A DNA stretch of 64,000 nt from Pyxicephalus adspersus. Its lineage: Eukaryota; Chordata; Amphibia; Anura; Pyxicephalidae. The position numbers and the translations under genes were made by a program. The stretch's first letter is position 1. Each line of letters starts with the position of its first letter. This document shows, one piece after another, positions 12,505-26,006 of the stretch. A model generated the notes under the pieces. The model was not told where the DNA came from and did not search any database. It was given only the letters and a program-made list of their open reading frames with translations. The DNA is taken from positions 122,256,724 to 122,320,723 of the forward strand of contig NC_092861.1 of the NCBI RefSeq assembly GCF_032062135.1, read 5' to 3'.

Positions 12505-12780
12505 CATGGACCAGCTAATCTCAACCAGGGTTCTGTGGAACCCTAAGATTCCTTAAAAGGTCGCTGGGGGTTACTTGAGCTTTTTGCTGATTTACCTCCC
12601 ATGTAACGGTGACCTCATAGATTCGTAGCCAATCCTACTTGGCAGAGTCAGTACCATGACACCAAAACTAATTTTAGCTGCATGTAAGGGAGACATTCTT
12701 TCCATTGACCACCAATGTAGGGTGCATTTATTCCACTGATCTTCTATGATTTTAGTAGAAGTTCTAAAAACTATTTCAGC
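12505..12780 (+). repeat. dispersed repeat, family B
   Basis: Begins cagctaatctcaaccagggttctgtggaaccc and includes ttccttaaaaggt, gcatgtaa and ccattgaccaccaatgtagg. It resembles the start of the copy at 28110 and the complement of that at 4504. The end is diverged. Confidence 0.45.
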
Positions 12781-14496
12781 ATCAAAAAAGTAGACTATGC
12801 CTTTTAAATGTCAGGTTTTCTAAAGCAGACATCCCACCACAAATGGCATGACTACAATCTATACGGCCTCTACTCCTTCCTTCAAATCTAAAAAGGCTAA
12901 CTAGATCCTGAAAAACAAAAAACATTAGAAGAAAAAAAAAAGCAATTGATGGTGTGTCACACCTAGTAACACAGTGGAAGAGCACAATTTCACATGGTTT
13001 AGGATCTTCTGCTTTTCTAGGAACCTCTGGTGTGTGATGTCACCTTTGCCTAGGCAAGGGCAGATGAGGTTTGCAGTAAGTATTCACTTCATAATAAAAG
13101 CTCCATATACTGTCCTTTAAAAGTAATACCTACATATGTGATACATAAAAGCATATAATTCCCTCCTGATTTTGCACAGCTGTTTGCCAACTCTTCTCTG
13201 AAGGCTTTAAAGCATCACCTTCAGATGGCTCTTATATTATATCCTTTTACTTTATTTAACAGCTTTTCAATAAAATGATACCCTGTTAGAACATATCTTG
13301 TTATATATTGGCACAGTTAGAGAAAAAGCAATTTAGGTCTATGATTAAAATGATTTAATAACTAACTCTTGGCAGAGCTCTCCTATAAACTTATACTGCA
13401 GCCTATATATCCAAGTGTTATCTATACTGATTTGGTTAAACTTGCATTGACTCGTCCATATGTTAAATATATTCTCATTGGCACATACTTTTCTTCAATG
13501 AGGTCTTCAATCACCTTCTGTCTGTAGGTCACTGCCACTAATAATGTATAGCATTTTAATATAGGGTGTCACAATACATCTAAGCATTAAGCTTATAATA
13601 ATGTCATGTGCAAATTCTATTTCAGAAACCTATTTTTCTAAGCAATCATCATTCATCAAAATAAAGATAATGAAGATGGATGAATAATAAGAAGGGGGTG
13701 ATAACTGACAAATAATGGATACAAAAGAGAAGAGGCAAAGTTTAAAAAGCAATTTACAAAGGATGATGGATGACTGACGATAGTTGAATATTGCATGAGT
13801 GATAAGCGGAGGTAAGCATAGATAAACTGTAGACTAAACAGTAACTTTATGTGGTCTATTAATAAGTCTTTTAGACCAAGATTTACCCATCTTTTCATGT
13901 TTTTACTCTTTTACTCATTATATGTATATTTCTCTTTACTTCCTGACTTACAATACAGCAGGATTAAAAAAAATAAGAGCATTTCTCCCAAATGAATTAC
14001 ATTTTTTTCAGAGAGATGTCCACAATACAGGTGTTCCATTTAAAGGATTTCCCCATTGCTGTGGTGACAACTTATATTGTTGGATTTACTCTCACTTTCT
14101 TTCTTAGTGACAATGGTCATTCGAATAAAGTAGGAAATGAGGCCAATTCTGCATCAATGAAACATGCAACAATAAAAAGCTGGGAGAGGTCCCAGGGTTT
14201 CTTTATTTATTGTAATAGAGATTTCCCCTCACATCTTGAGTTCAAGCTTTTACCAGAAATGAAGTGAAGGAAACTCTCCAACTGAGCCTCCAACTGCAGT
14301 AAAACTCTGATCCCTCTGTGCGCTATTAAAAAAATAAATAAAACAACGCTTGGAACTATTTATACACTTAAAACTAGTCACTGATGCTAGCCAAGCTTTT
14401 GGGTTATCTATAAGCACCTATGTGACAAATAGACCCTCCCACCACGAAGTCCAAATTATTGCTGGATGAATATGTATTGGAGTTTAAAAGCATTTC

Positions 14497-14770
14497 TGGG
14501 CAATTATTATTATCCAGTGTTTATATAGTGTCAACATATTACGCAGTGCTTTACAAAGTACATAATCATTTCATTAGCTGACCTTCAGGGGGCTCACAAT
14601 CTAATGCCCCTACCATAATTATTTGTCATTACCACCATCTAAGGTCAATTTGGGGGAAGCCAATTAACCTAAATGCATGTTTAGGGAGGAAACCCACGCA
14701 AACACAGGAAAAACCTACAAACGCCATGCAGTTAGTGTCCTGGCCGAGATTTGATCCTGAGACCTAGTGC
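14497..14770 (-). repeat. L2-like LINE 3'-end fragment
   Basis: Begins at an ATT tail, then gtgtcaacatattacgcagtg, gggggctcacaatctaatgc, aggaggaaacccacgcaaac, gttagtgtcctggccgaga and gagacctagtgcaatg. It lies within an efemp1 intron. Confidence 0.75.
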
Positions 14771-15457
14771 AATGTGTTTTGCTTTTTGCATGAATACTTT
14801 AGAAATGAGCTAAGCTTCTGTGTGGGGAAAATCAGTGCTCCCTTACTGGATTATAGTTACACAAAACCCTATTTAATGAACTGAGGGACTTTCATAGTCA
14901 TTTTTATTGATCCATAAATTCCTCAGTAGGGCACCTATAACTTGCCATGTGTTCTACACTTGGTATAACACTTTTATTGCACTTTTGTTTTCCCTGCAAG
15001 GCATTTTATCACTGAACAGAATGATGAAGTGTGCAGGTTTTTTTTACTAAGGTAGAGTCCTCACCTAGTTCTTGGTGGACTGTCTTTGCCTGATCTCTAA
15101 GGATCAGAGTCTTGTCTGGGGCCCTTCCTCAGAAAACCATGGAAGAACACTTTTTTATCTTAGTGTGTATGTACTTTCACTTTTTTATTTGGTTCAGCAA
15201 GGTTTTTGTTTACTTGGTACGCATTGTGGACTTCATCACCAATCTTAAAAAAATTAGTGCCTTTACATGCATTTACATGCAAGTGATTTTATTCACCAAA
15301 AATAAAATATCTTAATTTCAAATGCATTATTTACTCCAAATGTATTATTTATATTCCATATATTCCATGTAATTTTCAGATCAGTCTACTTTAAATCGAT
15401 AAAAGTTAACCAATTTTAAAGAAGAATACACACTAGTATGTTCAATCAATTTCTTAC

Positions 15458-15536
15458 CGTATAGGTGATAGTCTCATCTGTGTCCTGTGTTGATATTGAT
15501 TGGATCAAGGTAGCAAAAAACAGAATACCCAGCATG
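15458..15536 (-). CDS. efemp1: efemp1 (fibulin-3), start-codon and signal-peptide exon
   Basis: First coding exon of EGF-containing fibulin-like extracellular matrix protein 1, a secreted glycoprotein of elastic-fibre and basement-membrane matrix. On the minus strand an acceptor (tctaatttcag) is followed by one base and then ATG at 15535-15533. The exon encodes 26 residues and ends in phase 0 at a strong donor (ACG|gtaagaa). The product starts MLGILFFATLIQSISTQ, a short hydrophobic signal peptide. Cleavage is probably near residues 16-17. It continues DTDETITYT, nearly the same as the mature N terminus of mammalian fibulin-3 (DTEETITYT). The ATG is chosen because it sits one base after the acceptor and gives the expected signal peptide. 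Its acceptor implies at least one upstream non-coding exon. The next exon follows after an intron of about 5.6 kb. Confidence 0.93.
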
Positions 15537-15975
15537 CTGAAATTAGAAGAGGAACAAGTTGTATTTTTCTCTGTACAAATAATTAGATTAGAAGGTTAGG
15601 CAGCAAATTTCAGCTACACACATTTATAGAGAGCTACCTTCCATCTTACCTGATCTCAGATTTATATTTCTATTAAAAAATGTCAATACATAATACAGAT
15701 GAGCTTCAAGTAAAAGGAACATTTGCTAGTTAATTTAGTTAAGTATTCCATTTAAAAAAGATAAATGCATTTGTAAATACAACTAGCGTAAGTAACAGTA
15801 TTTGTCTTGAAATCTTGGTACCATCTTTTGGTACCCCTTGGAGAGGATGCCATTTGGAGCCAATAAGTGTCCTAATACAAAACCTGCTGGCAGCAAGAGG
15901 AAACAGAGGGATGACCTGTACATTTCCCACTGCTCCTGGAATGTCTGATCACAAGCTGGAATGGCGGTTACTTAC

Positions 15976-16023
15976 CCATGCTTAACGCCAACAGAGAAAA
16001 GCCAAGTCATCAGGTTGCCCGTA
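15976..16023 (-). other. efemp1: candidate efemp1 5'-UTR exon
   Basis: The start-codon exon begins at an acceptor, so an upstream non-coding exon must exist. About 440 bp upstream on the minus strand there is a near-consensus donor (CATGG|gtaagtaa; gt at 15975-15974). Possible acceptors lie 48 bp upstream (gtcaaacag) and 61 bp upstream (attttatag). Alternatively it could be the 3' edge of a first exon whose transcription start lies nearby. There is no strong core promoter signal. This is inference from splice signals only. Confidence 0.25.
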
Positions 16024-18979
16024 CTGTTTGACAAAACTATAAAATTCAGGACTAGTTAAAAAGTAATACAAATCCCTGTAGCATGTAAAATATATGCATT
16101 TCAATTGTGCGTTTTGCTAACTGCCTAAAGTTAAGCTATAAACTAGAATATACAGAAACCTACAATATTATCAAAACACAAGTGATGAAATGAATTGGAA
16201 TATGCACGTAATGTCACACTATCTTTCATGAGAAAACTCAGTAGCAGAATGTTCTACTCCCTTCCTGTGTATTAAATGCCAGATAACAATTACAGCTAAG
16301 GGAAATCAGACTCATGCCATTGATTTCAAACAATACAAAAGTGTCAGAACTTCTACATAGTGATATATATGTTGGTATCAAAGTTAAAATGTTATGGAAA
16401 AAAACAAACAAACCAAGAAACATTTTTATTGTTAACTTTTTTTTTCATAAATCTGTTCCTTGCTGTACCATACCCCATGTCTGCTGTCTATCATCATCAA
16501 ATAGTTTTACAATAATGGACAAAGTACTCATATGTGAAAGTTTTACTGATTACTCAATTCATACTAAAAACCCACATTCTTCTGCCTTTGGCTTGAATGG
16601 GGCACCCACAGTAATGATCTTCTGAGTTTTATCCGGATAATAGCAGTTGAACAGGATGGATTCCAGATTCCTTTTTCACCCCTCCCCATACACATATTCA
16701 CAAAATTTAGCCCTAAGCAACTGTCTGTGTTTGGGAAGCAAAGATCGTTGGAAGAAGCATCTGAAGCACTGACGGTCTGTCATTCTCCAGTGTCTGACCA
16801 AAGTAAAAGCAACCTTGTAAATTGTTCTTGTAGGGCAAAGCAACAGGTTGCTTCACTTATCAGAAATATGTATTTGTCTTTTCTTTACTTCCCTATCATT
16901 CTGTTCAGCTGTTGGAAGTTAAGGAATTGCTGGTACCTCTGGTTTTGTTTTTCACACGACTACCTGTTTTTATGTCATGTGATAGCTGGCGATGGGTGCT
17001 GTCACATAGGGGCAGCAAAAAGTGATCTTAGAGCAACATGGAGCATACACATCGTTTGACCTCTTTCATTCTGATGGCTCGATAGAGAAGTAAAGGATTT
17101 AAATTAACGTATGTGCTACTGGAGAGAAAGGTAATAAATTGGCTGCCTTTGGTGGAAAAAACATTCTTGAATGATCAAAAGTCTCCTAAGTATAATAATT
17201 CTCAGTTCTGGCAGAATATTGGTACAATAATGTTCTTAGCTAAGGCACATAGCCTATGTGTCCTCTGCATCATATATAACTTCTATGGCAATGGCCATAG
17301 AGATATTTAACATGCGTTAAGTACTGAAGCCAAAATGGTAGCAGAGATATTTGCTATGATATAAGTGATATAAGTGCAATGATATAATCACTAATATATG
17401 AGATATTAATAACATTTTTAAATTACAATTACGCTTACCAATAATAGCTTCTGTGAAAAACGTTATAAAAAGTTGTACTGGGAAGACATAAGTACCATTT
17501 TTAGCTCTCCTTTTGAAAATGTTTTTGTTGCTTGGCCATGATTTAGATCTTAAATTTTGGATCTTCAACACTTAGTAAGTCGCTGATCCAGAACAAGTTT
17601 TCTAATAAATGGTATATACAGAGGAGTGGAAACTCCCTATTTTGCACATTGGAATGTTTAGGTGGAACTTGCTTTAAAAATCTACTCAAATTTAGTAGGG
17701 TGTAGTTAGGGTAGTTTAACTAAAGTAGTTTAGTGTTCTTTGAATTTTGTTTTTTTTATTTTCTATGTATTTGATTATGTATTATTATCTCTTTAAATGG
17801 GCTTTTTGGGTTGGGTTCAGGATAATATAAAGGACATCTATAACCAGTTAGTTTTTCAAACTTGAAAAAAATAATACATCAAACAATAATGTTAATGAAG
17901 AGCTTGTCTGGGTTGGACAATATTTTATGTACAGTTGAAAAGAACTTCTATAACCAAAAATAAACCTTTGGAAATCTCTTTAAGGACACCTTCCACACTG
18001 ACCCCTATAGTTGCATTGCAGCATCTTTTGTATTTATTTCAATAAATATGTTTAAAATAAGTGAGGCCCAACTAACTAACTAATCTGTAGTAGCTTGGAA
18101 AAAAAGAAGACAAAGCACAGTCTGGGAACTAGTATACTATGGAAAGAAGGTAATACAGTAAACCTAACATAAAAGCATTTTTTGCATTTACAAGCCAACT
18201 CTGTGCCAGTGATTGGATCCTCTGAAAAATAACACTTTTATTCATATGGTATCTATACATTTTATAATTACCCTCGAAATGTAACCATGTAGAATAAAGT
18301 GTTATTTGAAGGATTTTGAAAAGTAAAGAGCTAGTATTGTCACATAACACATTTTAAAACATGATACTGCACTGTACAAAAACTGCTTGTTAAAAAAGCA
18401 AAAAAAATGAAAGACAGGTGTTTCTTGTGGAATGTAAAACAAAAGTAAATACTGTGAGGATAGCAAAAAAACAAGGATTTGTGTGGATTCCATTTAAAAG
18501 CTCTAGCTTTACCATTATTTCCTCATTTTTACATGATTTGGCTGGGAATATTTATTATATTACAGGAACTTTTACCATAGACTCCATCCCATCATTCTTG
18601 TCCGTCTTTTAGTTGAAATGTTTAGGACTGATTTGTGGGCACATCACACTGGTGATCAGATTCTGGGGGAAACCTAATCATTTTGGTTTTGTTGCCACTC
18701 GGTAGCTTGACATGGACCTTAGGTCACAATTGGTTTGATACTACATCTGATGACCTAATCCAATGCTAGGGCAGTGAACAGGGCAGCAGTGGGGCTGATC
18801 TTTTTCTATTTCAATAGAAGGCAGAAAGGTGGTAAACCGTAACGTCAGCTTTGAGGAAAAGCAGTTAATAAAAAAAAAAAAAAACAACTCTTTTGGCTTC
18901 AATACACACTTCCTCTGTGGGTCTCATCCCCAAAGAATTACACACTCATTGGTTGTCATGTGGTCCCCCTCTCACTTTA

Positions 18980-19690
18980 AATGACACCCAGTAACAGTAA
19001 AAATACCTTCACTGAAACTAGGGCATCAAGGTTTAAGCTTCCCCTACCACTATTGCCTTTCAAAGACTTACAGGGGCCTTCCTATGGCCAATTAGTAGCT
19101 TGTCTCCTAATAGCCCTTGGCCATTTAGCTGGCTCAGGTGCATTGCTTAGTGTTGGAGCAACACATCTCCAGACTACTGACGAGCCCCCTAGCTCTGCTG
19201 AGCATTTCCTATTCAGCTGCTGCCTGATTGAGTATTACCCAGTCCAGCTCCTGTGCTAACCCTGTGTTGCCCAGTCTGTTGTTTCTGTTCCCTTGTACTG
19301 TTCCAGTATTTCCTTTGCTATCGGTCACTCTCGTGTCACGTTTGTGTAACTTTGGTTACCTCTGTGTCACAAGCGTCTATTTTCTGGATTTGTGGTACTT
19401 GACCCCTGGCTTTGTTCCTGACCTCTATTTTTCCTGCCTCTGTCTTTCTTTGCCTATTCTCTAGACTGTTGATTCGGTACTACACATTGTTCTGCCCACT
19501 CTGGTGTGCCCAAGGACTGGGACCTGGTAACAGCCTGCAGTGTAAAACTCTCACCTCTAGAGGCTCTGGAGAAGACCAGGCTGTTGCTTAAATTCTGCAT
19601 CTTCTGCGCTTCTTAGTGCCCACACTACCATTGAGCAACTCATAGTGCCCCCTACTGGTTCTTCCTCTCAAAGCATGACACTATCCCTGT
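18980..19690. repeat. CT-rich interspersed repeat-like region, class unknown
   Basis: A long CT-rich tract with recurring phrases (ctgttcccttgtactgttcc, ttgtggtacttgacccctgg, ttgttcctgacctctatttttcc) and GC content above its surroundings. It may be a fragment of an LTR-type or other interspersed element. I see no terminal repeats, primer site or coding motif. The open frame at 19228-19464 follows the CT richness and is not a supported gene. Confidence 0.35.
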
Positions 19691-21492
19691 CTTGGGGACA
19701 AAAACAAAAGGTATATCTCTCCCCTCCCAGTGGGACCACACAGTGGACCTAGAAAAACTTATTTCCTTTCTTTAAAATGTATGATTTTTTGGGTTACTCC
19801 TTATATTATTAAATATAATATTAATATTGGTTTATACCAATACATTTCATAATTCTAGTTTATTTGTTCATTTTACAGTTCTTTCTTTTTTTTCTGTACA
19901 GCTAATGAAAAAAGATAAACAATGAGAGTGCAACTGTTATGAAATAAAAATAGTTTTTCCCCTCATAATATTTTTTAGCTTTATTTGTTGTCAAGGAGTA
20001 AAATCTGTCAGTAAATCAAAGAAAGAAGAGTCCCAAGTGATAATCACATTGTTGACATTTAAACATCAAAGATCGGTCATCCTGACAGTCGAGTTGATTT
20101 AATTTCCCTCGCTATGTGATGTTTCGGCTTGTTGGCAATATCAATTGCATAACTCAAGAGTCTGTTACACACAGAACACAGGAGAAACGTGTAATCAAAG
20201 CCACATGGTTAGTTTTCCTGAGTGAGCTGTACTGCAAGGTGTACATTACAGTGATTTCAGTTCTAAACATAATTCAAAGTAACATAACACATTAACACCC
20301 CAATACAGCCATATTTACTAAACATACACAAAGTTTATTTTGGGTACTAAATACAGAAACACTTCATACAATATTCCATCAGAAAGAAATAAAAATCTCT
20401 ATGTAGAAAAAAAATCTTCTGCCACATAATCATGGCAGACCATTAAAGTGAAGATGTGTGCCAAAATAAGGTTTAAATACTCTAAAATCACAATGAGAGG
20501 CGTAATAAAGGTAAACATGGGGCCAGACTTTAGACATTCATATATTGGTGTTTACATATTCTTAAGCTATACTTGAGCTTTAAATCAAGCCCTTACTGAC
20601 CTCTGTGGCTGCAGGCACTTTGGAAATATTCATCCTTAAAGTTCACAGCAGCACTGAAGTCACGTAAGTTATGTGAAGATCAGCTCCCCAATGTTTCGTC
20701 TCCCAGAGCTCCTGCTCTATAGGCTAGATTATCTGAATCTGCTGCTTCTAGCTTGTAATGGAAATTTGCCAAGTGGCAATTTTTCAAAGGGCAAACACAT
20801 TTGCCAAAAAAGTGGTAAGCATTCTCCATGCAAGTCCACAAAACATCTACCCACTAATCAAAAGTTGTGATCAGTGGCAACAAAGGTGATCACTTTTCTC
20901 TATTCAAATAGAGCTAATGGGCACAAAGTTCTGTTCTTTTTAGAACCTTCATGCAGCAAATCAGGGCAGTCCACTACTCAACTGCTTCCCTAGACATGAA
21001 TGGGACCACTTTTAAACACTTTTACAAACATTTGCAAGTGGTTGAAACTTCAGCAGTTTGGAGAACAACAAGGAAGAAGATAACCCATGACACACTGCGA
21101 CCAATGCAAGCCAAATGTGAAACCCAACCACATATAGCAACTGTTTGCTGTGAAAACCACTAGTGAATATGCCTGGTGCCTACAACTTAAAAGTGAGAAT
21201 CAGAGAGCAGTTTACTATGTGTTTGGCAACCACCCATCTGAACTCTCCGTCTTCTGGATATCACTAAATCCTTTAAGAGAGGTTTGAATTAGAGAAATCA
21301 TTAGTGCTGCACTTATTACATCTCTATGTGAATGGCAGCAAGGAGGCTGTTCCAGCATCACATGAAGCAAAGTTCCAGGAGAACCAAACTACTAACAAAT
21401 GGGTTTTTGATATTGAAATATTAAGCGGGTACTAAGATACTTTGCCTTTTTTATTGATCTGTTCTACAATAACCTCTAAAAAACTGTGTGAT

Positions 21493-21672
21493 AAGGCTGC
21501 AGAGGATTCACTTTGCTCAATGAACTTGGGTGATTCAGCAAACATGGAATGGATTTCTTAAAAGTAATTTGCTATTTGTTAACAAATGTATTCAATACTG
21601 GACCAAATTTATTCCAGGTTTGCTGGATCATCCAGCTTCACTGATGAAAGTGTATCCTCTCCAGTTTTGAGA
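21493..21672. repeat. palindromic MITE, family A, copy 1
   Basis: A short element in which both halves are diverged inverted copies of a module resembling GGCTGGAGAGGATACACTTT, then TCAGTGAAGCTGGGTGATCC and AGCAAACCTGGAAT. Here the left arm is more diverged (aggctgcagaggattcactttg...) and the right arm ends ...gtatcctctccagttttgagag. Four other copies occur in the window (30156, 32229, 42655, 44555). The superfamily is not determined. Confidence 0.75.
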
Positions 21673-24559
21673 GCAGTCTTTGGAGAGTTTGTACCTGTCT
21701 GTCATTTACAACCTCTATTTAATGTACAGTGCTGCGGAATATATTGGAGTAATTTCAGGTAAAAAGGACAAAACAGAAGTTCTTCTTTTTGTGTCTGTAT
21801 GAGAACAGAAGAGATTCTATCATGCAAGATGTCCTTTCTACTCTTGTTCTTGTAAAAACTGTATAAGTTTAGATTTCCACCCTCATTTTCAGGAGAGGAA
21901 GAGATGATGATTCAACTCAGCGGGGACACTAATACAAATTTTTTATCATTCTACCAAGATCTATAGCAAAACATTATGGTAGGTGTTTTATGAATAGCTA
22001 CTGTTGGATTACAGCACTTTATACATTCTCTTCAAGCTTTTAACATACTAAAATGTTACATAGTAATCATATAGTGTATTTACATACATAAGTAATGAGT
22101 AATACATGTTTTACATATGTGTTCATTTACCAGCCAGATAATGAAGAACAATAAAATAATACTTTCATTCTACCTTATAGACTACATTGACTTGACTTGC
22201 TATAATATGTCTAGTTCAATGCTACCTTCTGTAATCTAGCATGGGAGCTCTTCAACCTTGTACTAGTTTGCAGGTTCATATATGTGCTTGTTTGACATAA
22301 CACTTCCACTTGTTAGGTCTAGTTATACAAATAAAACACTTGAATATTTGACACTTAGATGCAAAGTGTAGTAGATAGTGCAGTAGTTAGGTAAATGCTG
22401 GAATACAAATCAGATTGCTGATTATGATTGTGTGCCTCTGTTACATTAGAAGTTACGGTAAGAATGAAGTAATGAGTTCATGTTAAATTTTAGGAAAATG
22501 ATTATGGTATGACCAATTGTTAGAAGGTGAGGTGTTAAAGCATCATCCTATATTGCTTTGTTATGTATTAGGGTTTGGTGAGGGTAAAAGTATATCTTAA
22601 GCCAAAACTTTTTATTTTTTGGCTACAATAGGGAATAGCTGGAGCCCCCTGACCTTTTTATTCCTGTTGTGTTCTTGATGGGAAGATTTGCTATCTTTAT
22701 TTGTCCTGATAATCAGAAAGTGATATCCCAAATACAACAGTTGTTCCCAGAAAAAGAATAGAAGTAAACTATTCTAATGGGAGCACTGATTTTGGAGTTT
22801 CCTATCATATTAGAGAAACTTTCCTAACTTCCTGTGGTGTCTATAGGACAGAATATAAAAGGAAATTTCTTCAATGGAACACAGATAGATTTAAGAAAAC
22901 AAACAAGTTTTAACCATTACAACTCTTTCCATATTTGGCTTAGATGTAATTAGATGATAAAAAAAAATTGGCAAGTTTAAAAATGTATTCAATTGAGCCA
23001 CATGCTAGCTATACTCAAGGCAACCTTTAGCCACTTAAATCAAAAACTTGCAGAACAAATTCAAGCCATCCTTTTGTACAGTTTTTGTAGTAAAAACTGA
23101 CTCATAAATATTGCCAACGTGATTGCAATCTCTAAAATGTTAAACGTTTTGATCAAAATTTAAAAACTTTTGTTATTCTTTACTGCACTTATATGATACT
23201 CATCAATTTTCTAATTAATTATTTATTACATTTTAAAAGGCATATTATGATCATATTATGTCATATTATGTGAGCGATCTCTTCTATGAATATATTAAAT
23301 GCATATAACATTTAAACATGTATTAGCCTTTACCCCCACATATAAAATCAGTTGTACATTGATTGTCAGCTTCTTGGCTCACCCCTTCATGACCTTCCCG
23401 AGTCAGTAATACAACCTGGAGATGGGTTTTTTATCCTTGCACGAATATGAAGAATCCCTGTATACTGTTTTATAACATTTGTATGGCTACAATTGAATTC
23501 TGACAACATGAATAAAACATCAACAGCATGCAACGCAATAATGAACAGCTGAACTTGCACTGTACTGTAAAAAATATATCACACAGCTAACAAACAATTA
23601 AAAGCAACTTTGCTTGTTTTGCCAAATGTACAAGTTCCCAAAGTAACAAATTGACATATTGTAAAATGAAGCTGGCAGAGAACAACATAAACAGTGCATT
23701 CTCTTACTTTCAAACAGGTCAGCTTATGTTCCAGTTGGAAATAAATGGGGCTTCCCTTGCAGGTGAGGCAAGACAGGTAGACAGGCGTACAATCAAGGTA
23801 TGCAGTTTTCGGAACTAGGAGCAACAACTGAGACAATGTGGGAGCTGAGGAAGCAGATCAACGCTCAGTTGCTTAAGGCATGTGGATACTGTGTTGAAAG
23901 GAGGTATTCATTTCAGCTGCACTGCTGGGACACTCCTCTTTCTCTCTCTCATACATATCCTCCCATTATTGAAGCATATGTGATGTGTTAACTGACCTTG
24001 CCAGCTCACATGCGAACCACAACTTCCAATGAAAACAGTATGACCCACGTTTATGTGAAAATGTGTATATTTTTATTATTTGGCGTTAAATGTGCCGCAG
24101 AACGTAGCCCCCTTTTTTATTACCCTTAGTCATGAGCCACATATCGAGCGTTTTATTGGCCTTTATTTCCAAAGCTGTTTGCGCGAATTTGGCTGCCAAA
24201 CATACAGAAGTTAGGCTCTGTTAGTTGTGATTATGACTAATAAGTTTTCTGAAGTGTGAGGTTATGTACACATGGCAGACCATGCTGTTTGTGGTATAGG
24301 GTGTCATGGGATAAAAAGCAGGATTAACGAAACCTGTGCCAAGACGAATATGGCGGCTTCTTTTGATGGACTTGGAAAACCTGTACAGCAGAGAATTTGA
24401 TGCTTTTGTTGCTGGCCTCCTGAAAATAATAGCACCCTAGTTGTCACCTAAATGAAAGTCTAACTTTGATCAGTTCCAAAATCCCCCGGCTGATAAAGGA
24501 TCTAATAATATTTTTTTTCCTACAGGATGAGACAACTTTACCCATGGTTCCCTGAATGC

Positions 24560-25060
24560 CGGTGTCTTGGTCCTCTTCTCCCAACTCTCAAATGAGAGCG
24601 GGCACTCCAATCATTGTCCATGTCTCATCTTTATGACATGGCTACCTGTCCCCAGAGACCACCAAACTCCTTGTACATGCTCTTATCATCTCCCGTCTGG
24701 ACTACTGTAACTTCCTCCTCTCTGGTATTCCACTAACCCAACTCTCTCCTCTACAATCTATTATGAATGCTGCTGCCAGACTCATCCATCCTTCCCACCG
24801 CTCCTCTTCTGCTGCATCTCTTTGTAGTTCTCTTCATTGGCTTCCATTTCACCTTAGAATCAATTTCAACCTCTTGTGCTTTGTCTTAAAAACCCTCCAC
24901 AGTTCTTGTCCCACTTACCTTTCTGACTTGGTAAAAAAATACCCCCCCAGCCGCTCTCTTCGCTGCTCCAATGACCTACTAATGACTTCCTCATAACCTC
25001 ATCACACATGGCTCCAAGACATTTCTAGGGCTGCCCCAACTCTCTGGAATGGTATTTGTC
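24560..25060 (+). mobile_element. LINE fragment, C-terminal end of reverse transcriptase (L2/CR1-like)
   Basis: The plus-strand frame around 24680-24960 reads ISRLDYCNFLLSGIPL, then NAAARLIHPSHRSS, LHWLPFHLRINFN and YLSDLV. These are the conserved C-terminal motifs of L2/CR1-clade reverse transcriptases (LDYCN..L.G.P, NAAARL, LHWLP...RI..K). The upstream part (24560-24680) has matching remnants in another frame. There is no endonuclease or full polymerase domain, so it is a truncated, frameshifted copy. The exact clade cannot be settled by eye. Confidence 0.8.
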
Positions 25061-25666
25061 CTGCTATATACATGATGATATCAGGGAAGCCTGGCATGAT
25101 CTGTTTGATTATCTGTTGATGATCAAGATGATCTGTTTAGGTGGACATAACAACCAGAATCAGTGGAGGAAGACCAATGTAGACTGGATATAGGATTAGG
25201 GTAAGTATTACTCTGTGTTATATTAAACCATGTACTAAGGGCACAGGGGCACCTTAATGGTTTTGCTATAGTATACAAGAAATCATTTAAAGAATACTCA
25301 GCACAGCTGTATTAAACATGACTTCCACTGACTATAATAATGAGGTCCTGTTCTAATACAAATCACCATTGTTCTTTTAATGACATTTAAATGAATATGA
25401 CAGTATATAGATTGCATAGAAAGTCTCAGTGTGGCTCAGATTGCATCTTTTTATGGTGAAGAATCACCTGGTTTTATTTTAGGGAAACAACTATGTTTGA
25501 CCAGGAAAATAATCAATCAAAGTGAAGTGGGTACTTTTAAACATATGCCCAATGACCTTTGTGTCTGGGAAACATCGCACAAGTTGGGAATTTGTACAAA
25601 GTATTGTATTGTGTATAGAAATATCTATAATTGTGAAAACATGTAAATCTGTGTTATATATACATA

Positions 25667-26006
25667 CAGTTGACAATTGAAAATCCGGCCATCGATAATC
25701 CGGTTCCATCAGTTTTCCGGCATGAATTTTGGATTGCCTTTTCAATACAGGGACTGTAGTACACTGTTTGGTCACTTATGTTTTGATGGTGCTGTTCTGC
25801 AGCTTGCTACACTACAGGTCTTGCTTGCTACACTAAATACACGTTGAGATGTCCCTGCTGCCTGCTCTCTGGAACTGTGCCAGATGTGCGCAGGTGCTGC
25901 GAGAGGAAGGGTGGCCTGTGTGTGGAGGTAAGTATAGAAATAAATCCAGAATTTTCGAAAATCACTTCTCAGGTCCAGAGGTTGCTGGATTTTTGAATGT
26001 CAACTG
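25667..26006. mobile_element. pogo/Tigger-like non-autonomous element
   Basis: A 340-bp element flanked by TA on both sides (25665-25666 and 26007-26008). Its ends are inverted copies of CAGTTGACA followed by an A-rich run and ATCC (for example GAAAATCCGGC on the left, CAAAAATCCAGC on the right). About 20 of the first 25 positions agree. A TA target and CAGT-type ends suit the pogo/Tigger branch of Tc1/mariner. No transposase frame is present. Confidence 0.7.

Larger units (their letters stand above)
9822..15457 (-). other. efemp1 intron following the signal-peptide exon
   Basis: 5.6-kb intron with canonical ends. It contains the hAT-type element at 10748-11119, a dispersed repeat near 12505-12780, and an L2-like fragment near 14497-14770. 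The remaining sequence is AT-rich and no coding exon can be supported. Confidence 0.85.
15537..24559. other. efemp1 upstream region or 5' intron, no gene seen
   Basis: AT-rich sequence with the candidate UTR exon (15976-16023), one family-A MITE and a CT-rich repeat-like region. Open frames of 60-110 codons (for example 16314-17059) have biased composition, no recognised motif and no consistent splice context. Confidence 0.6.
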
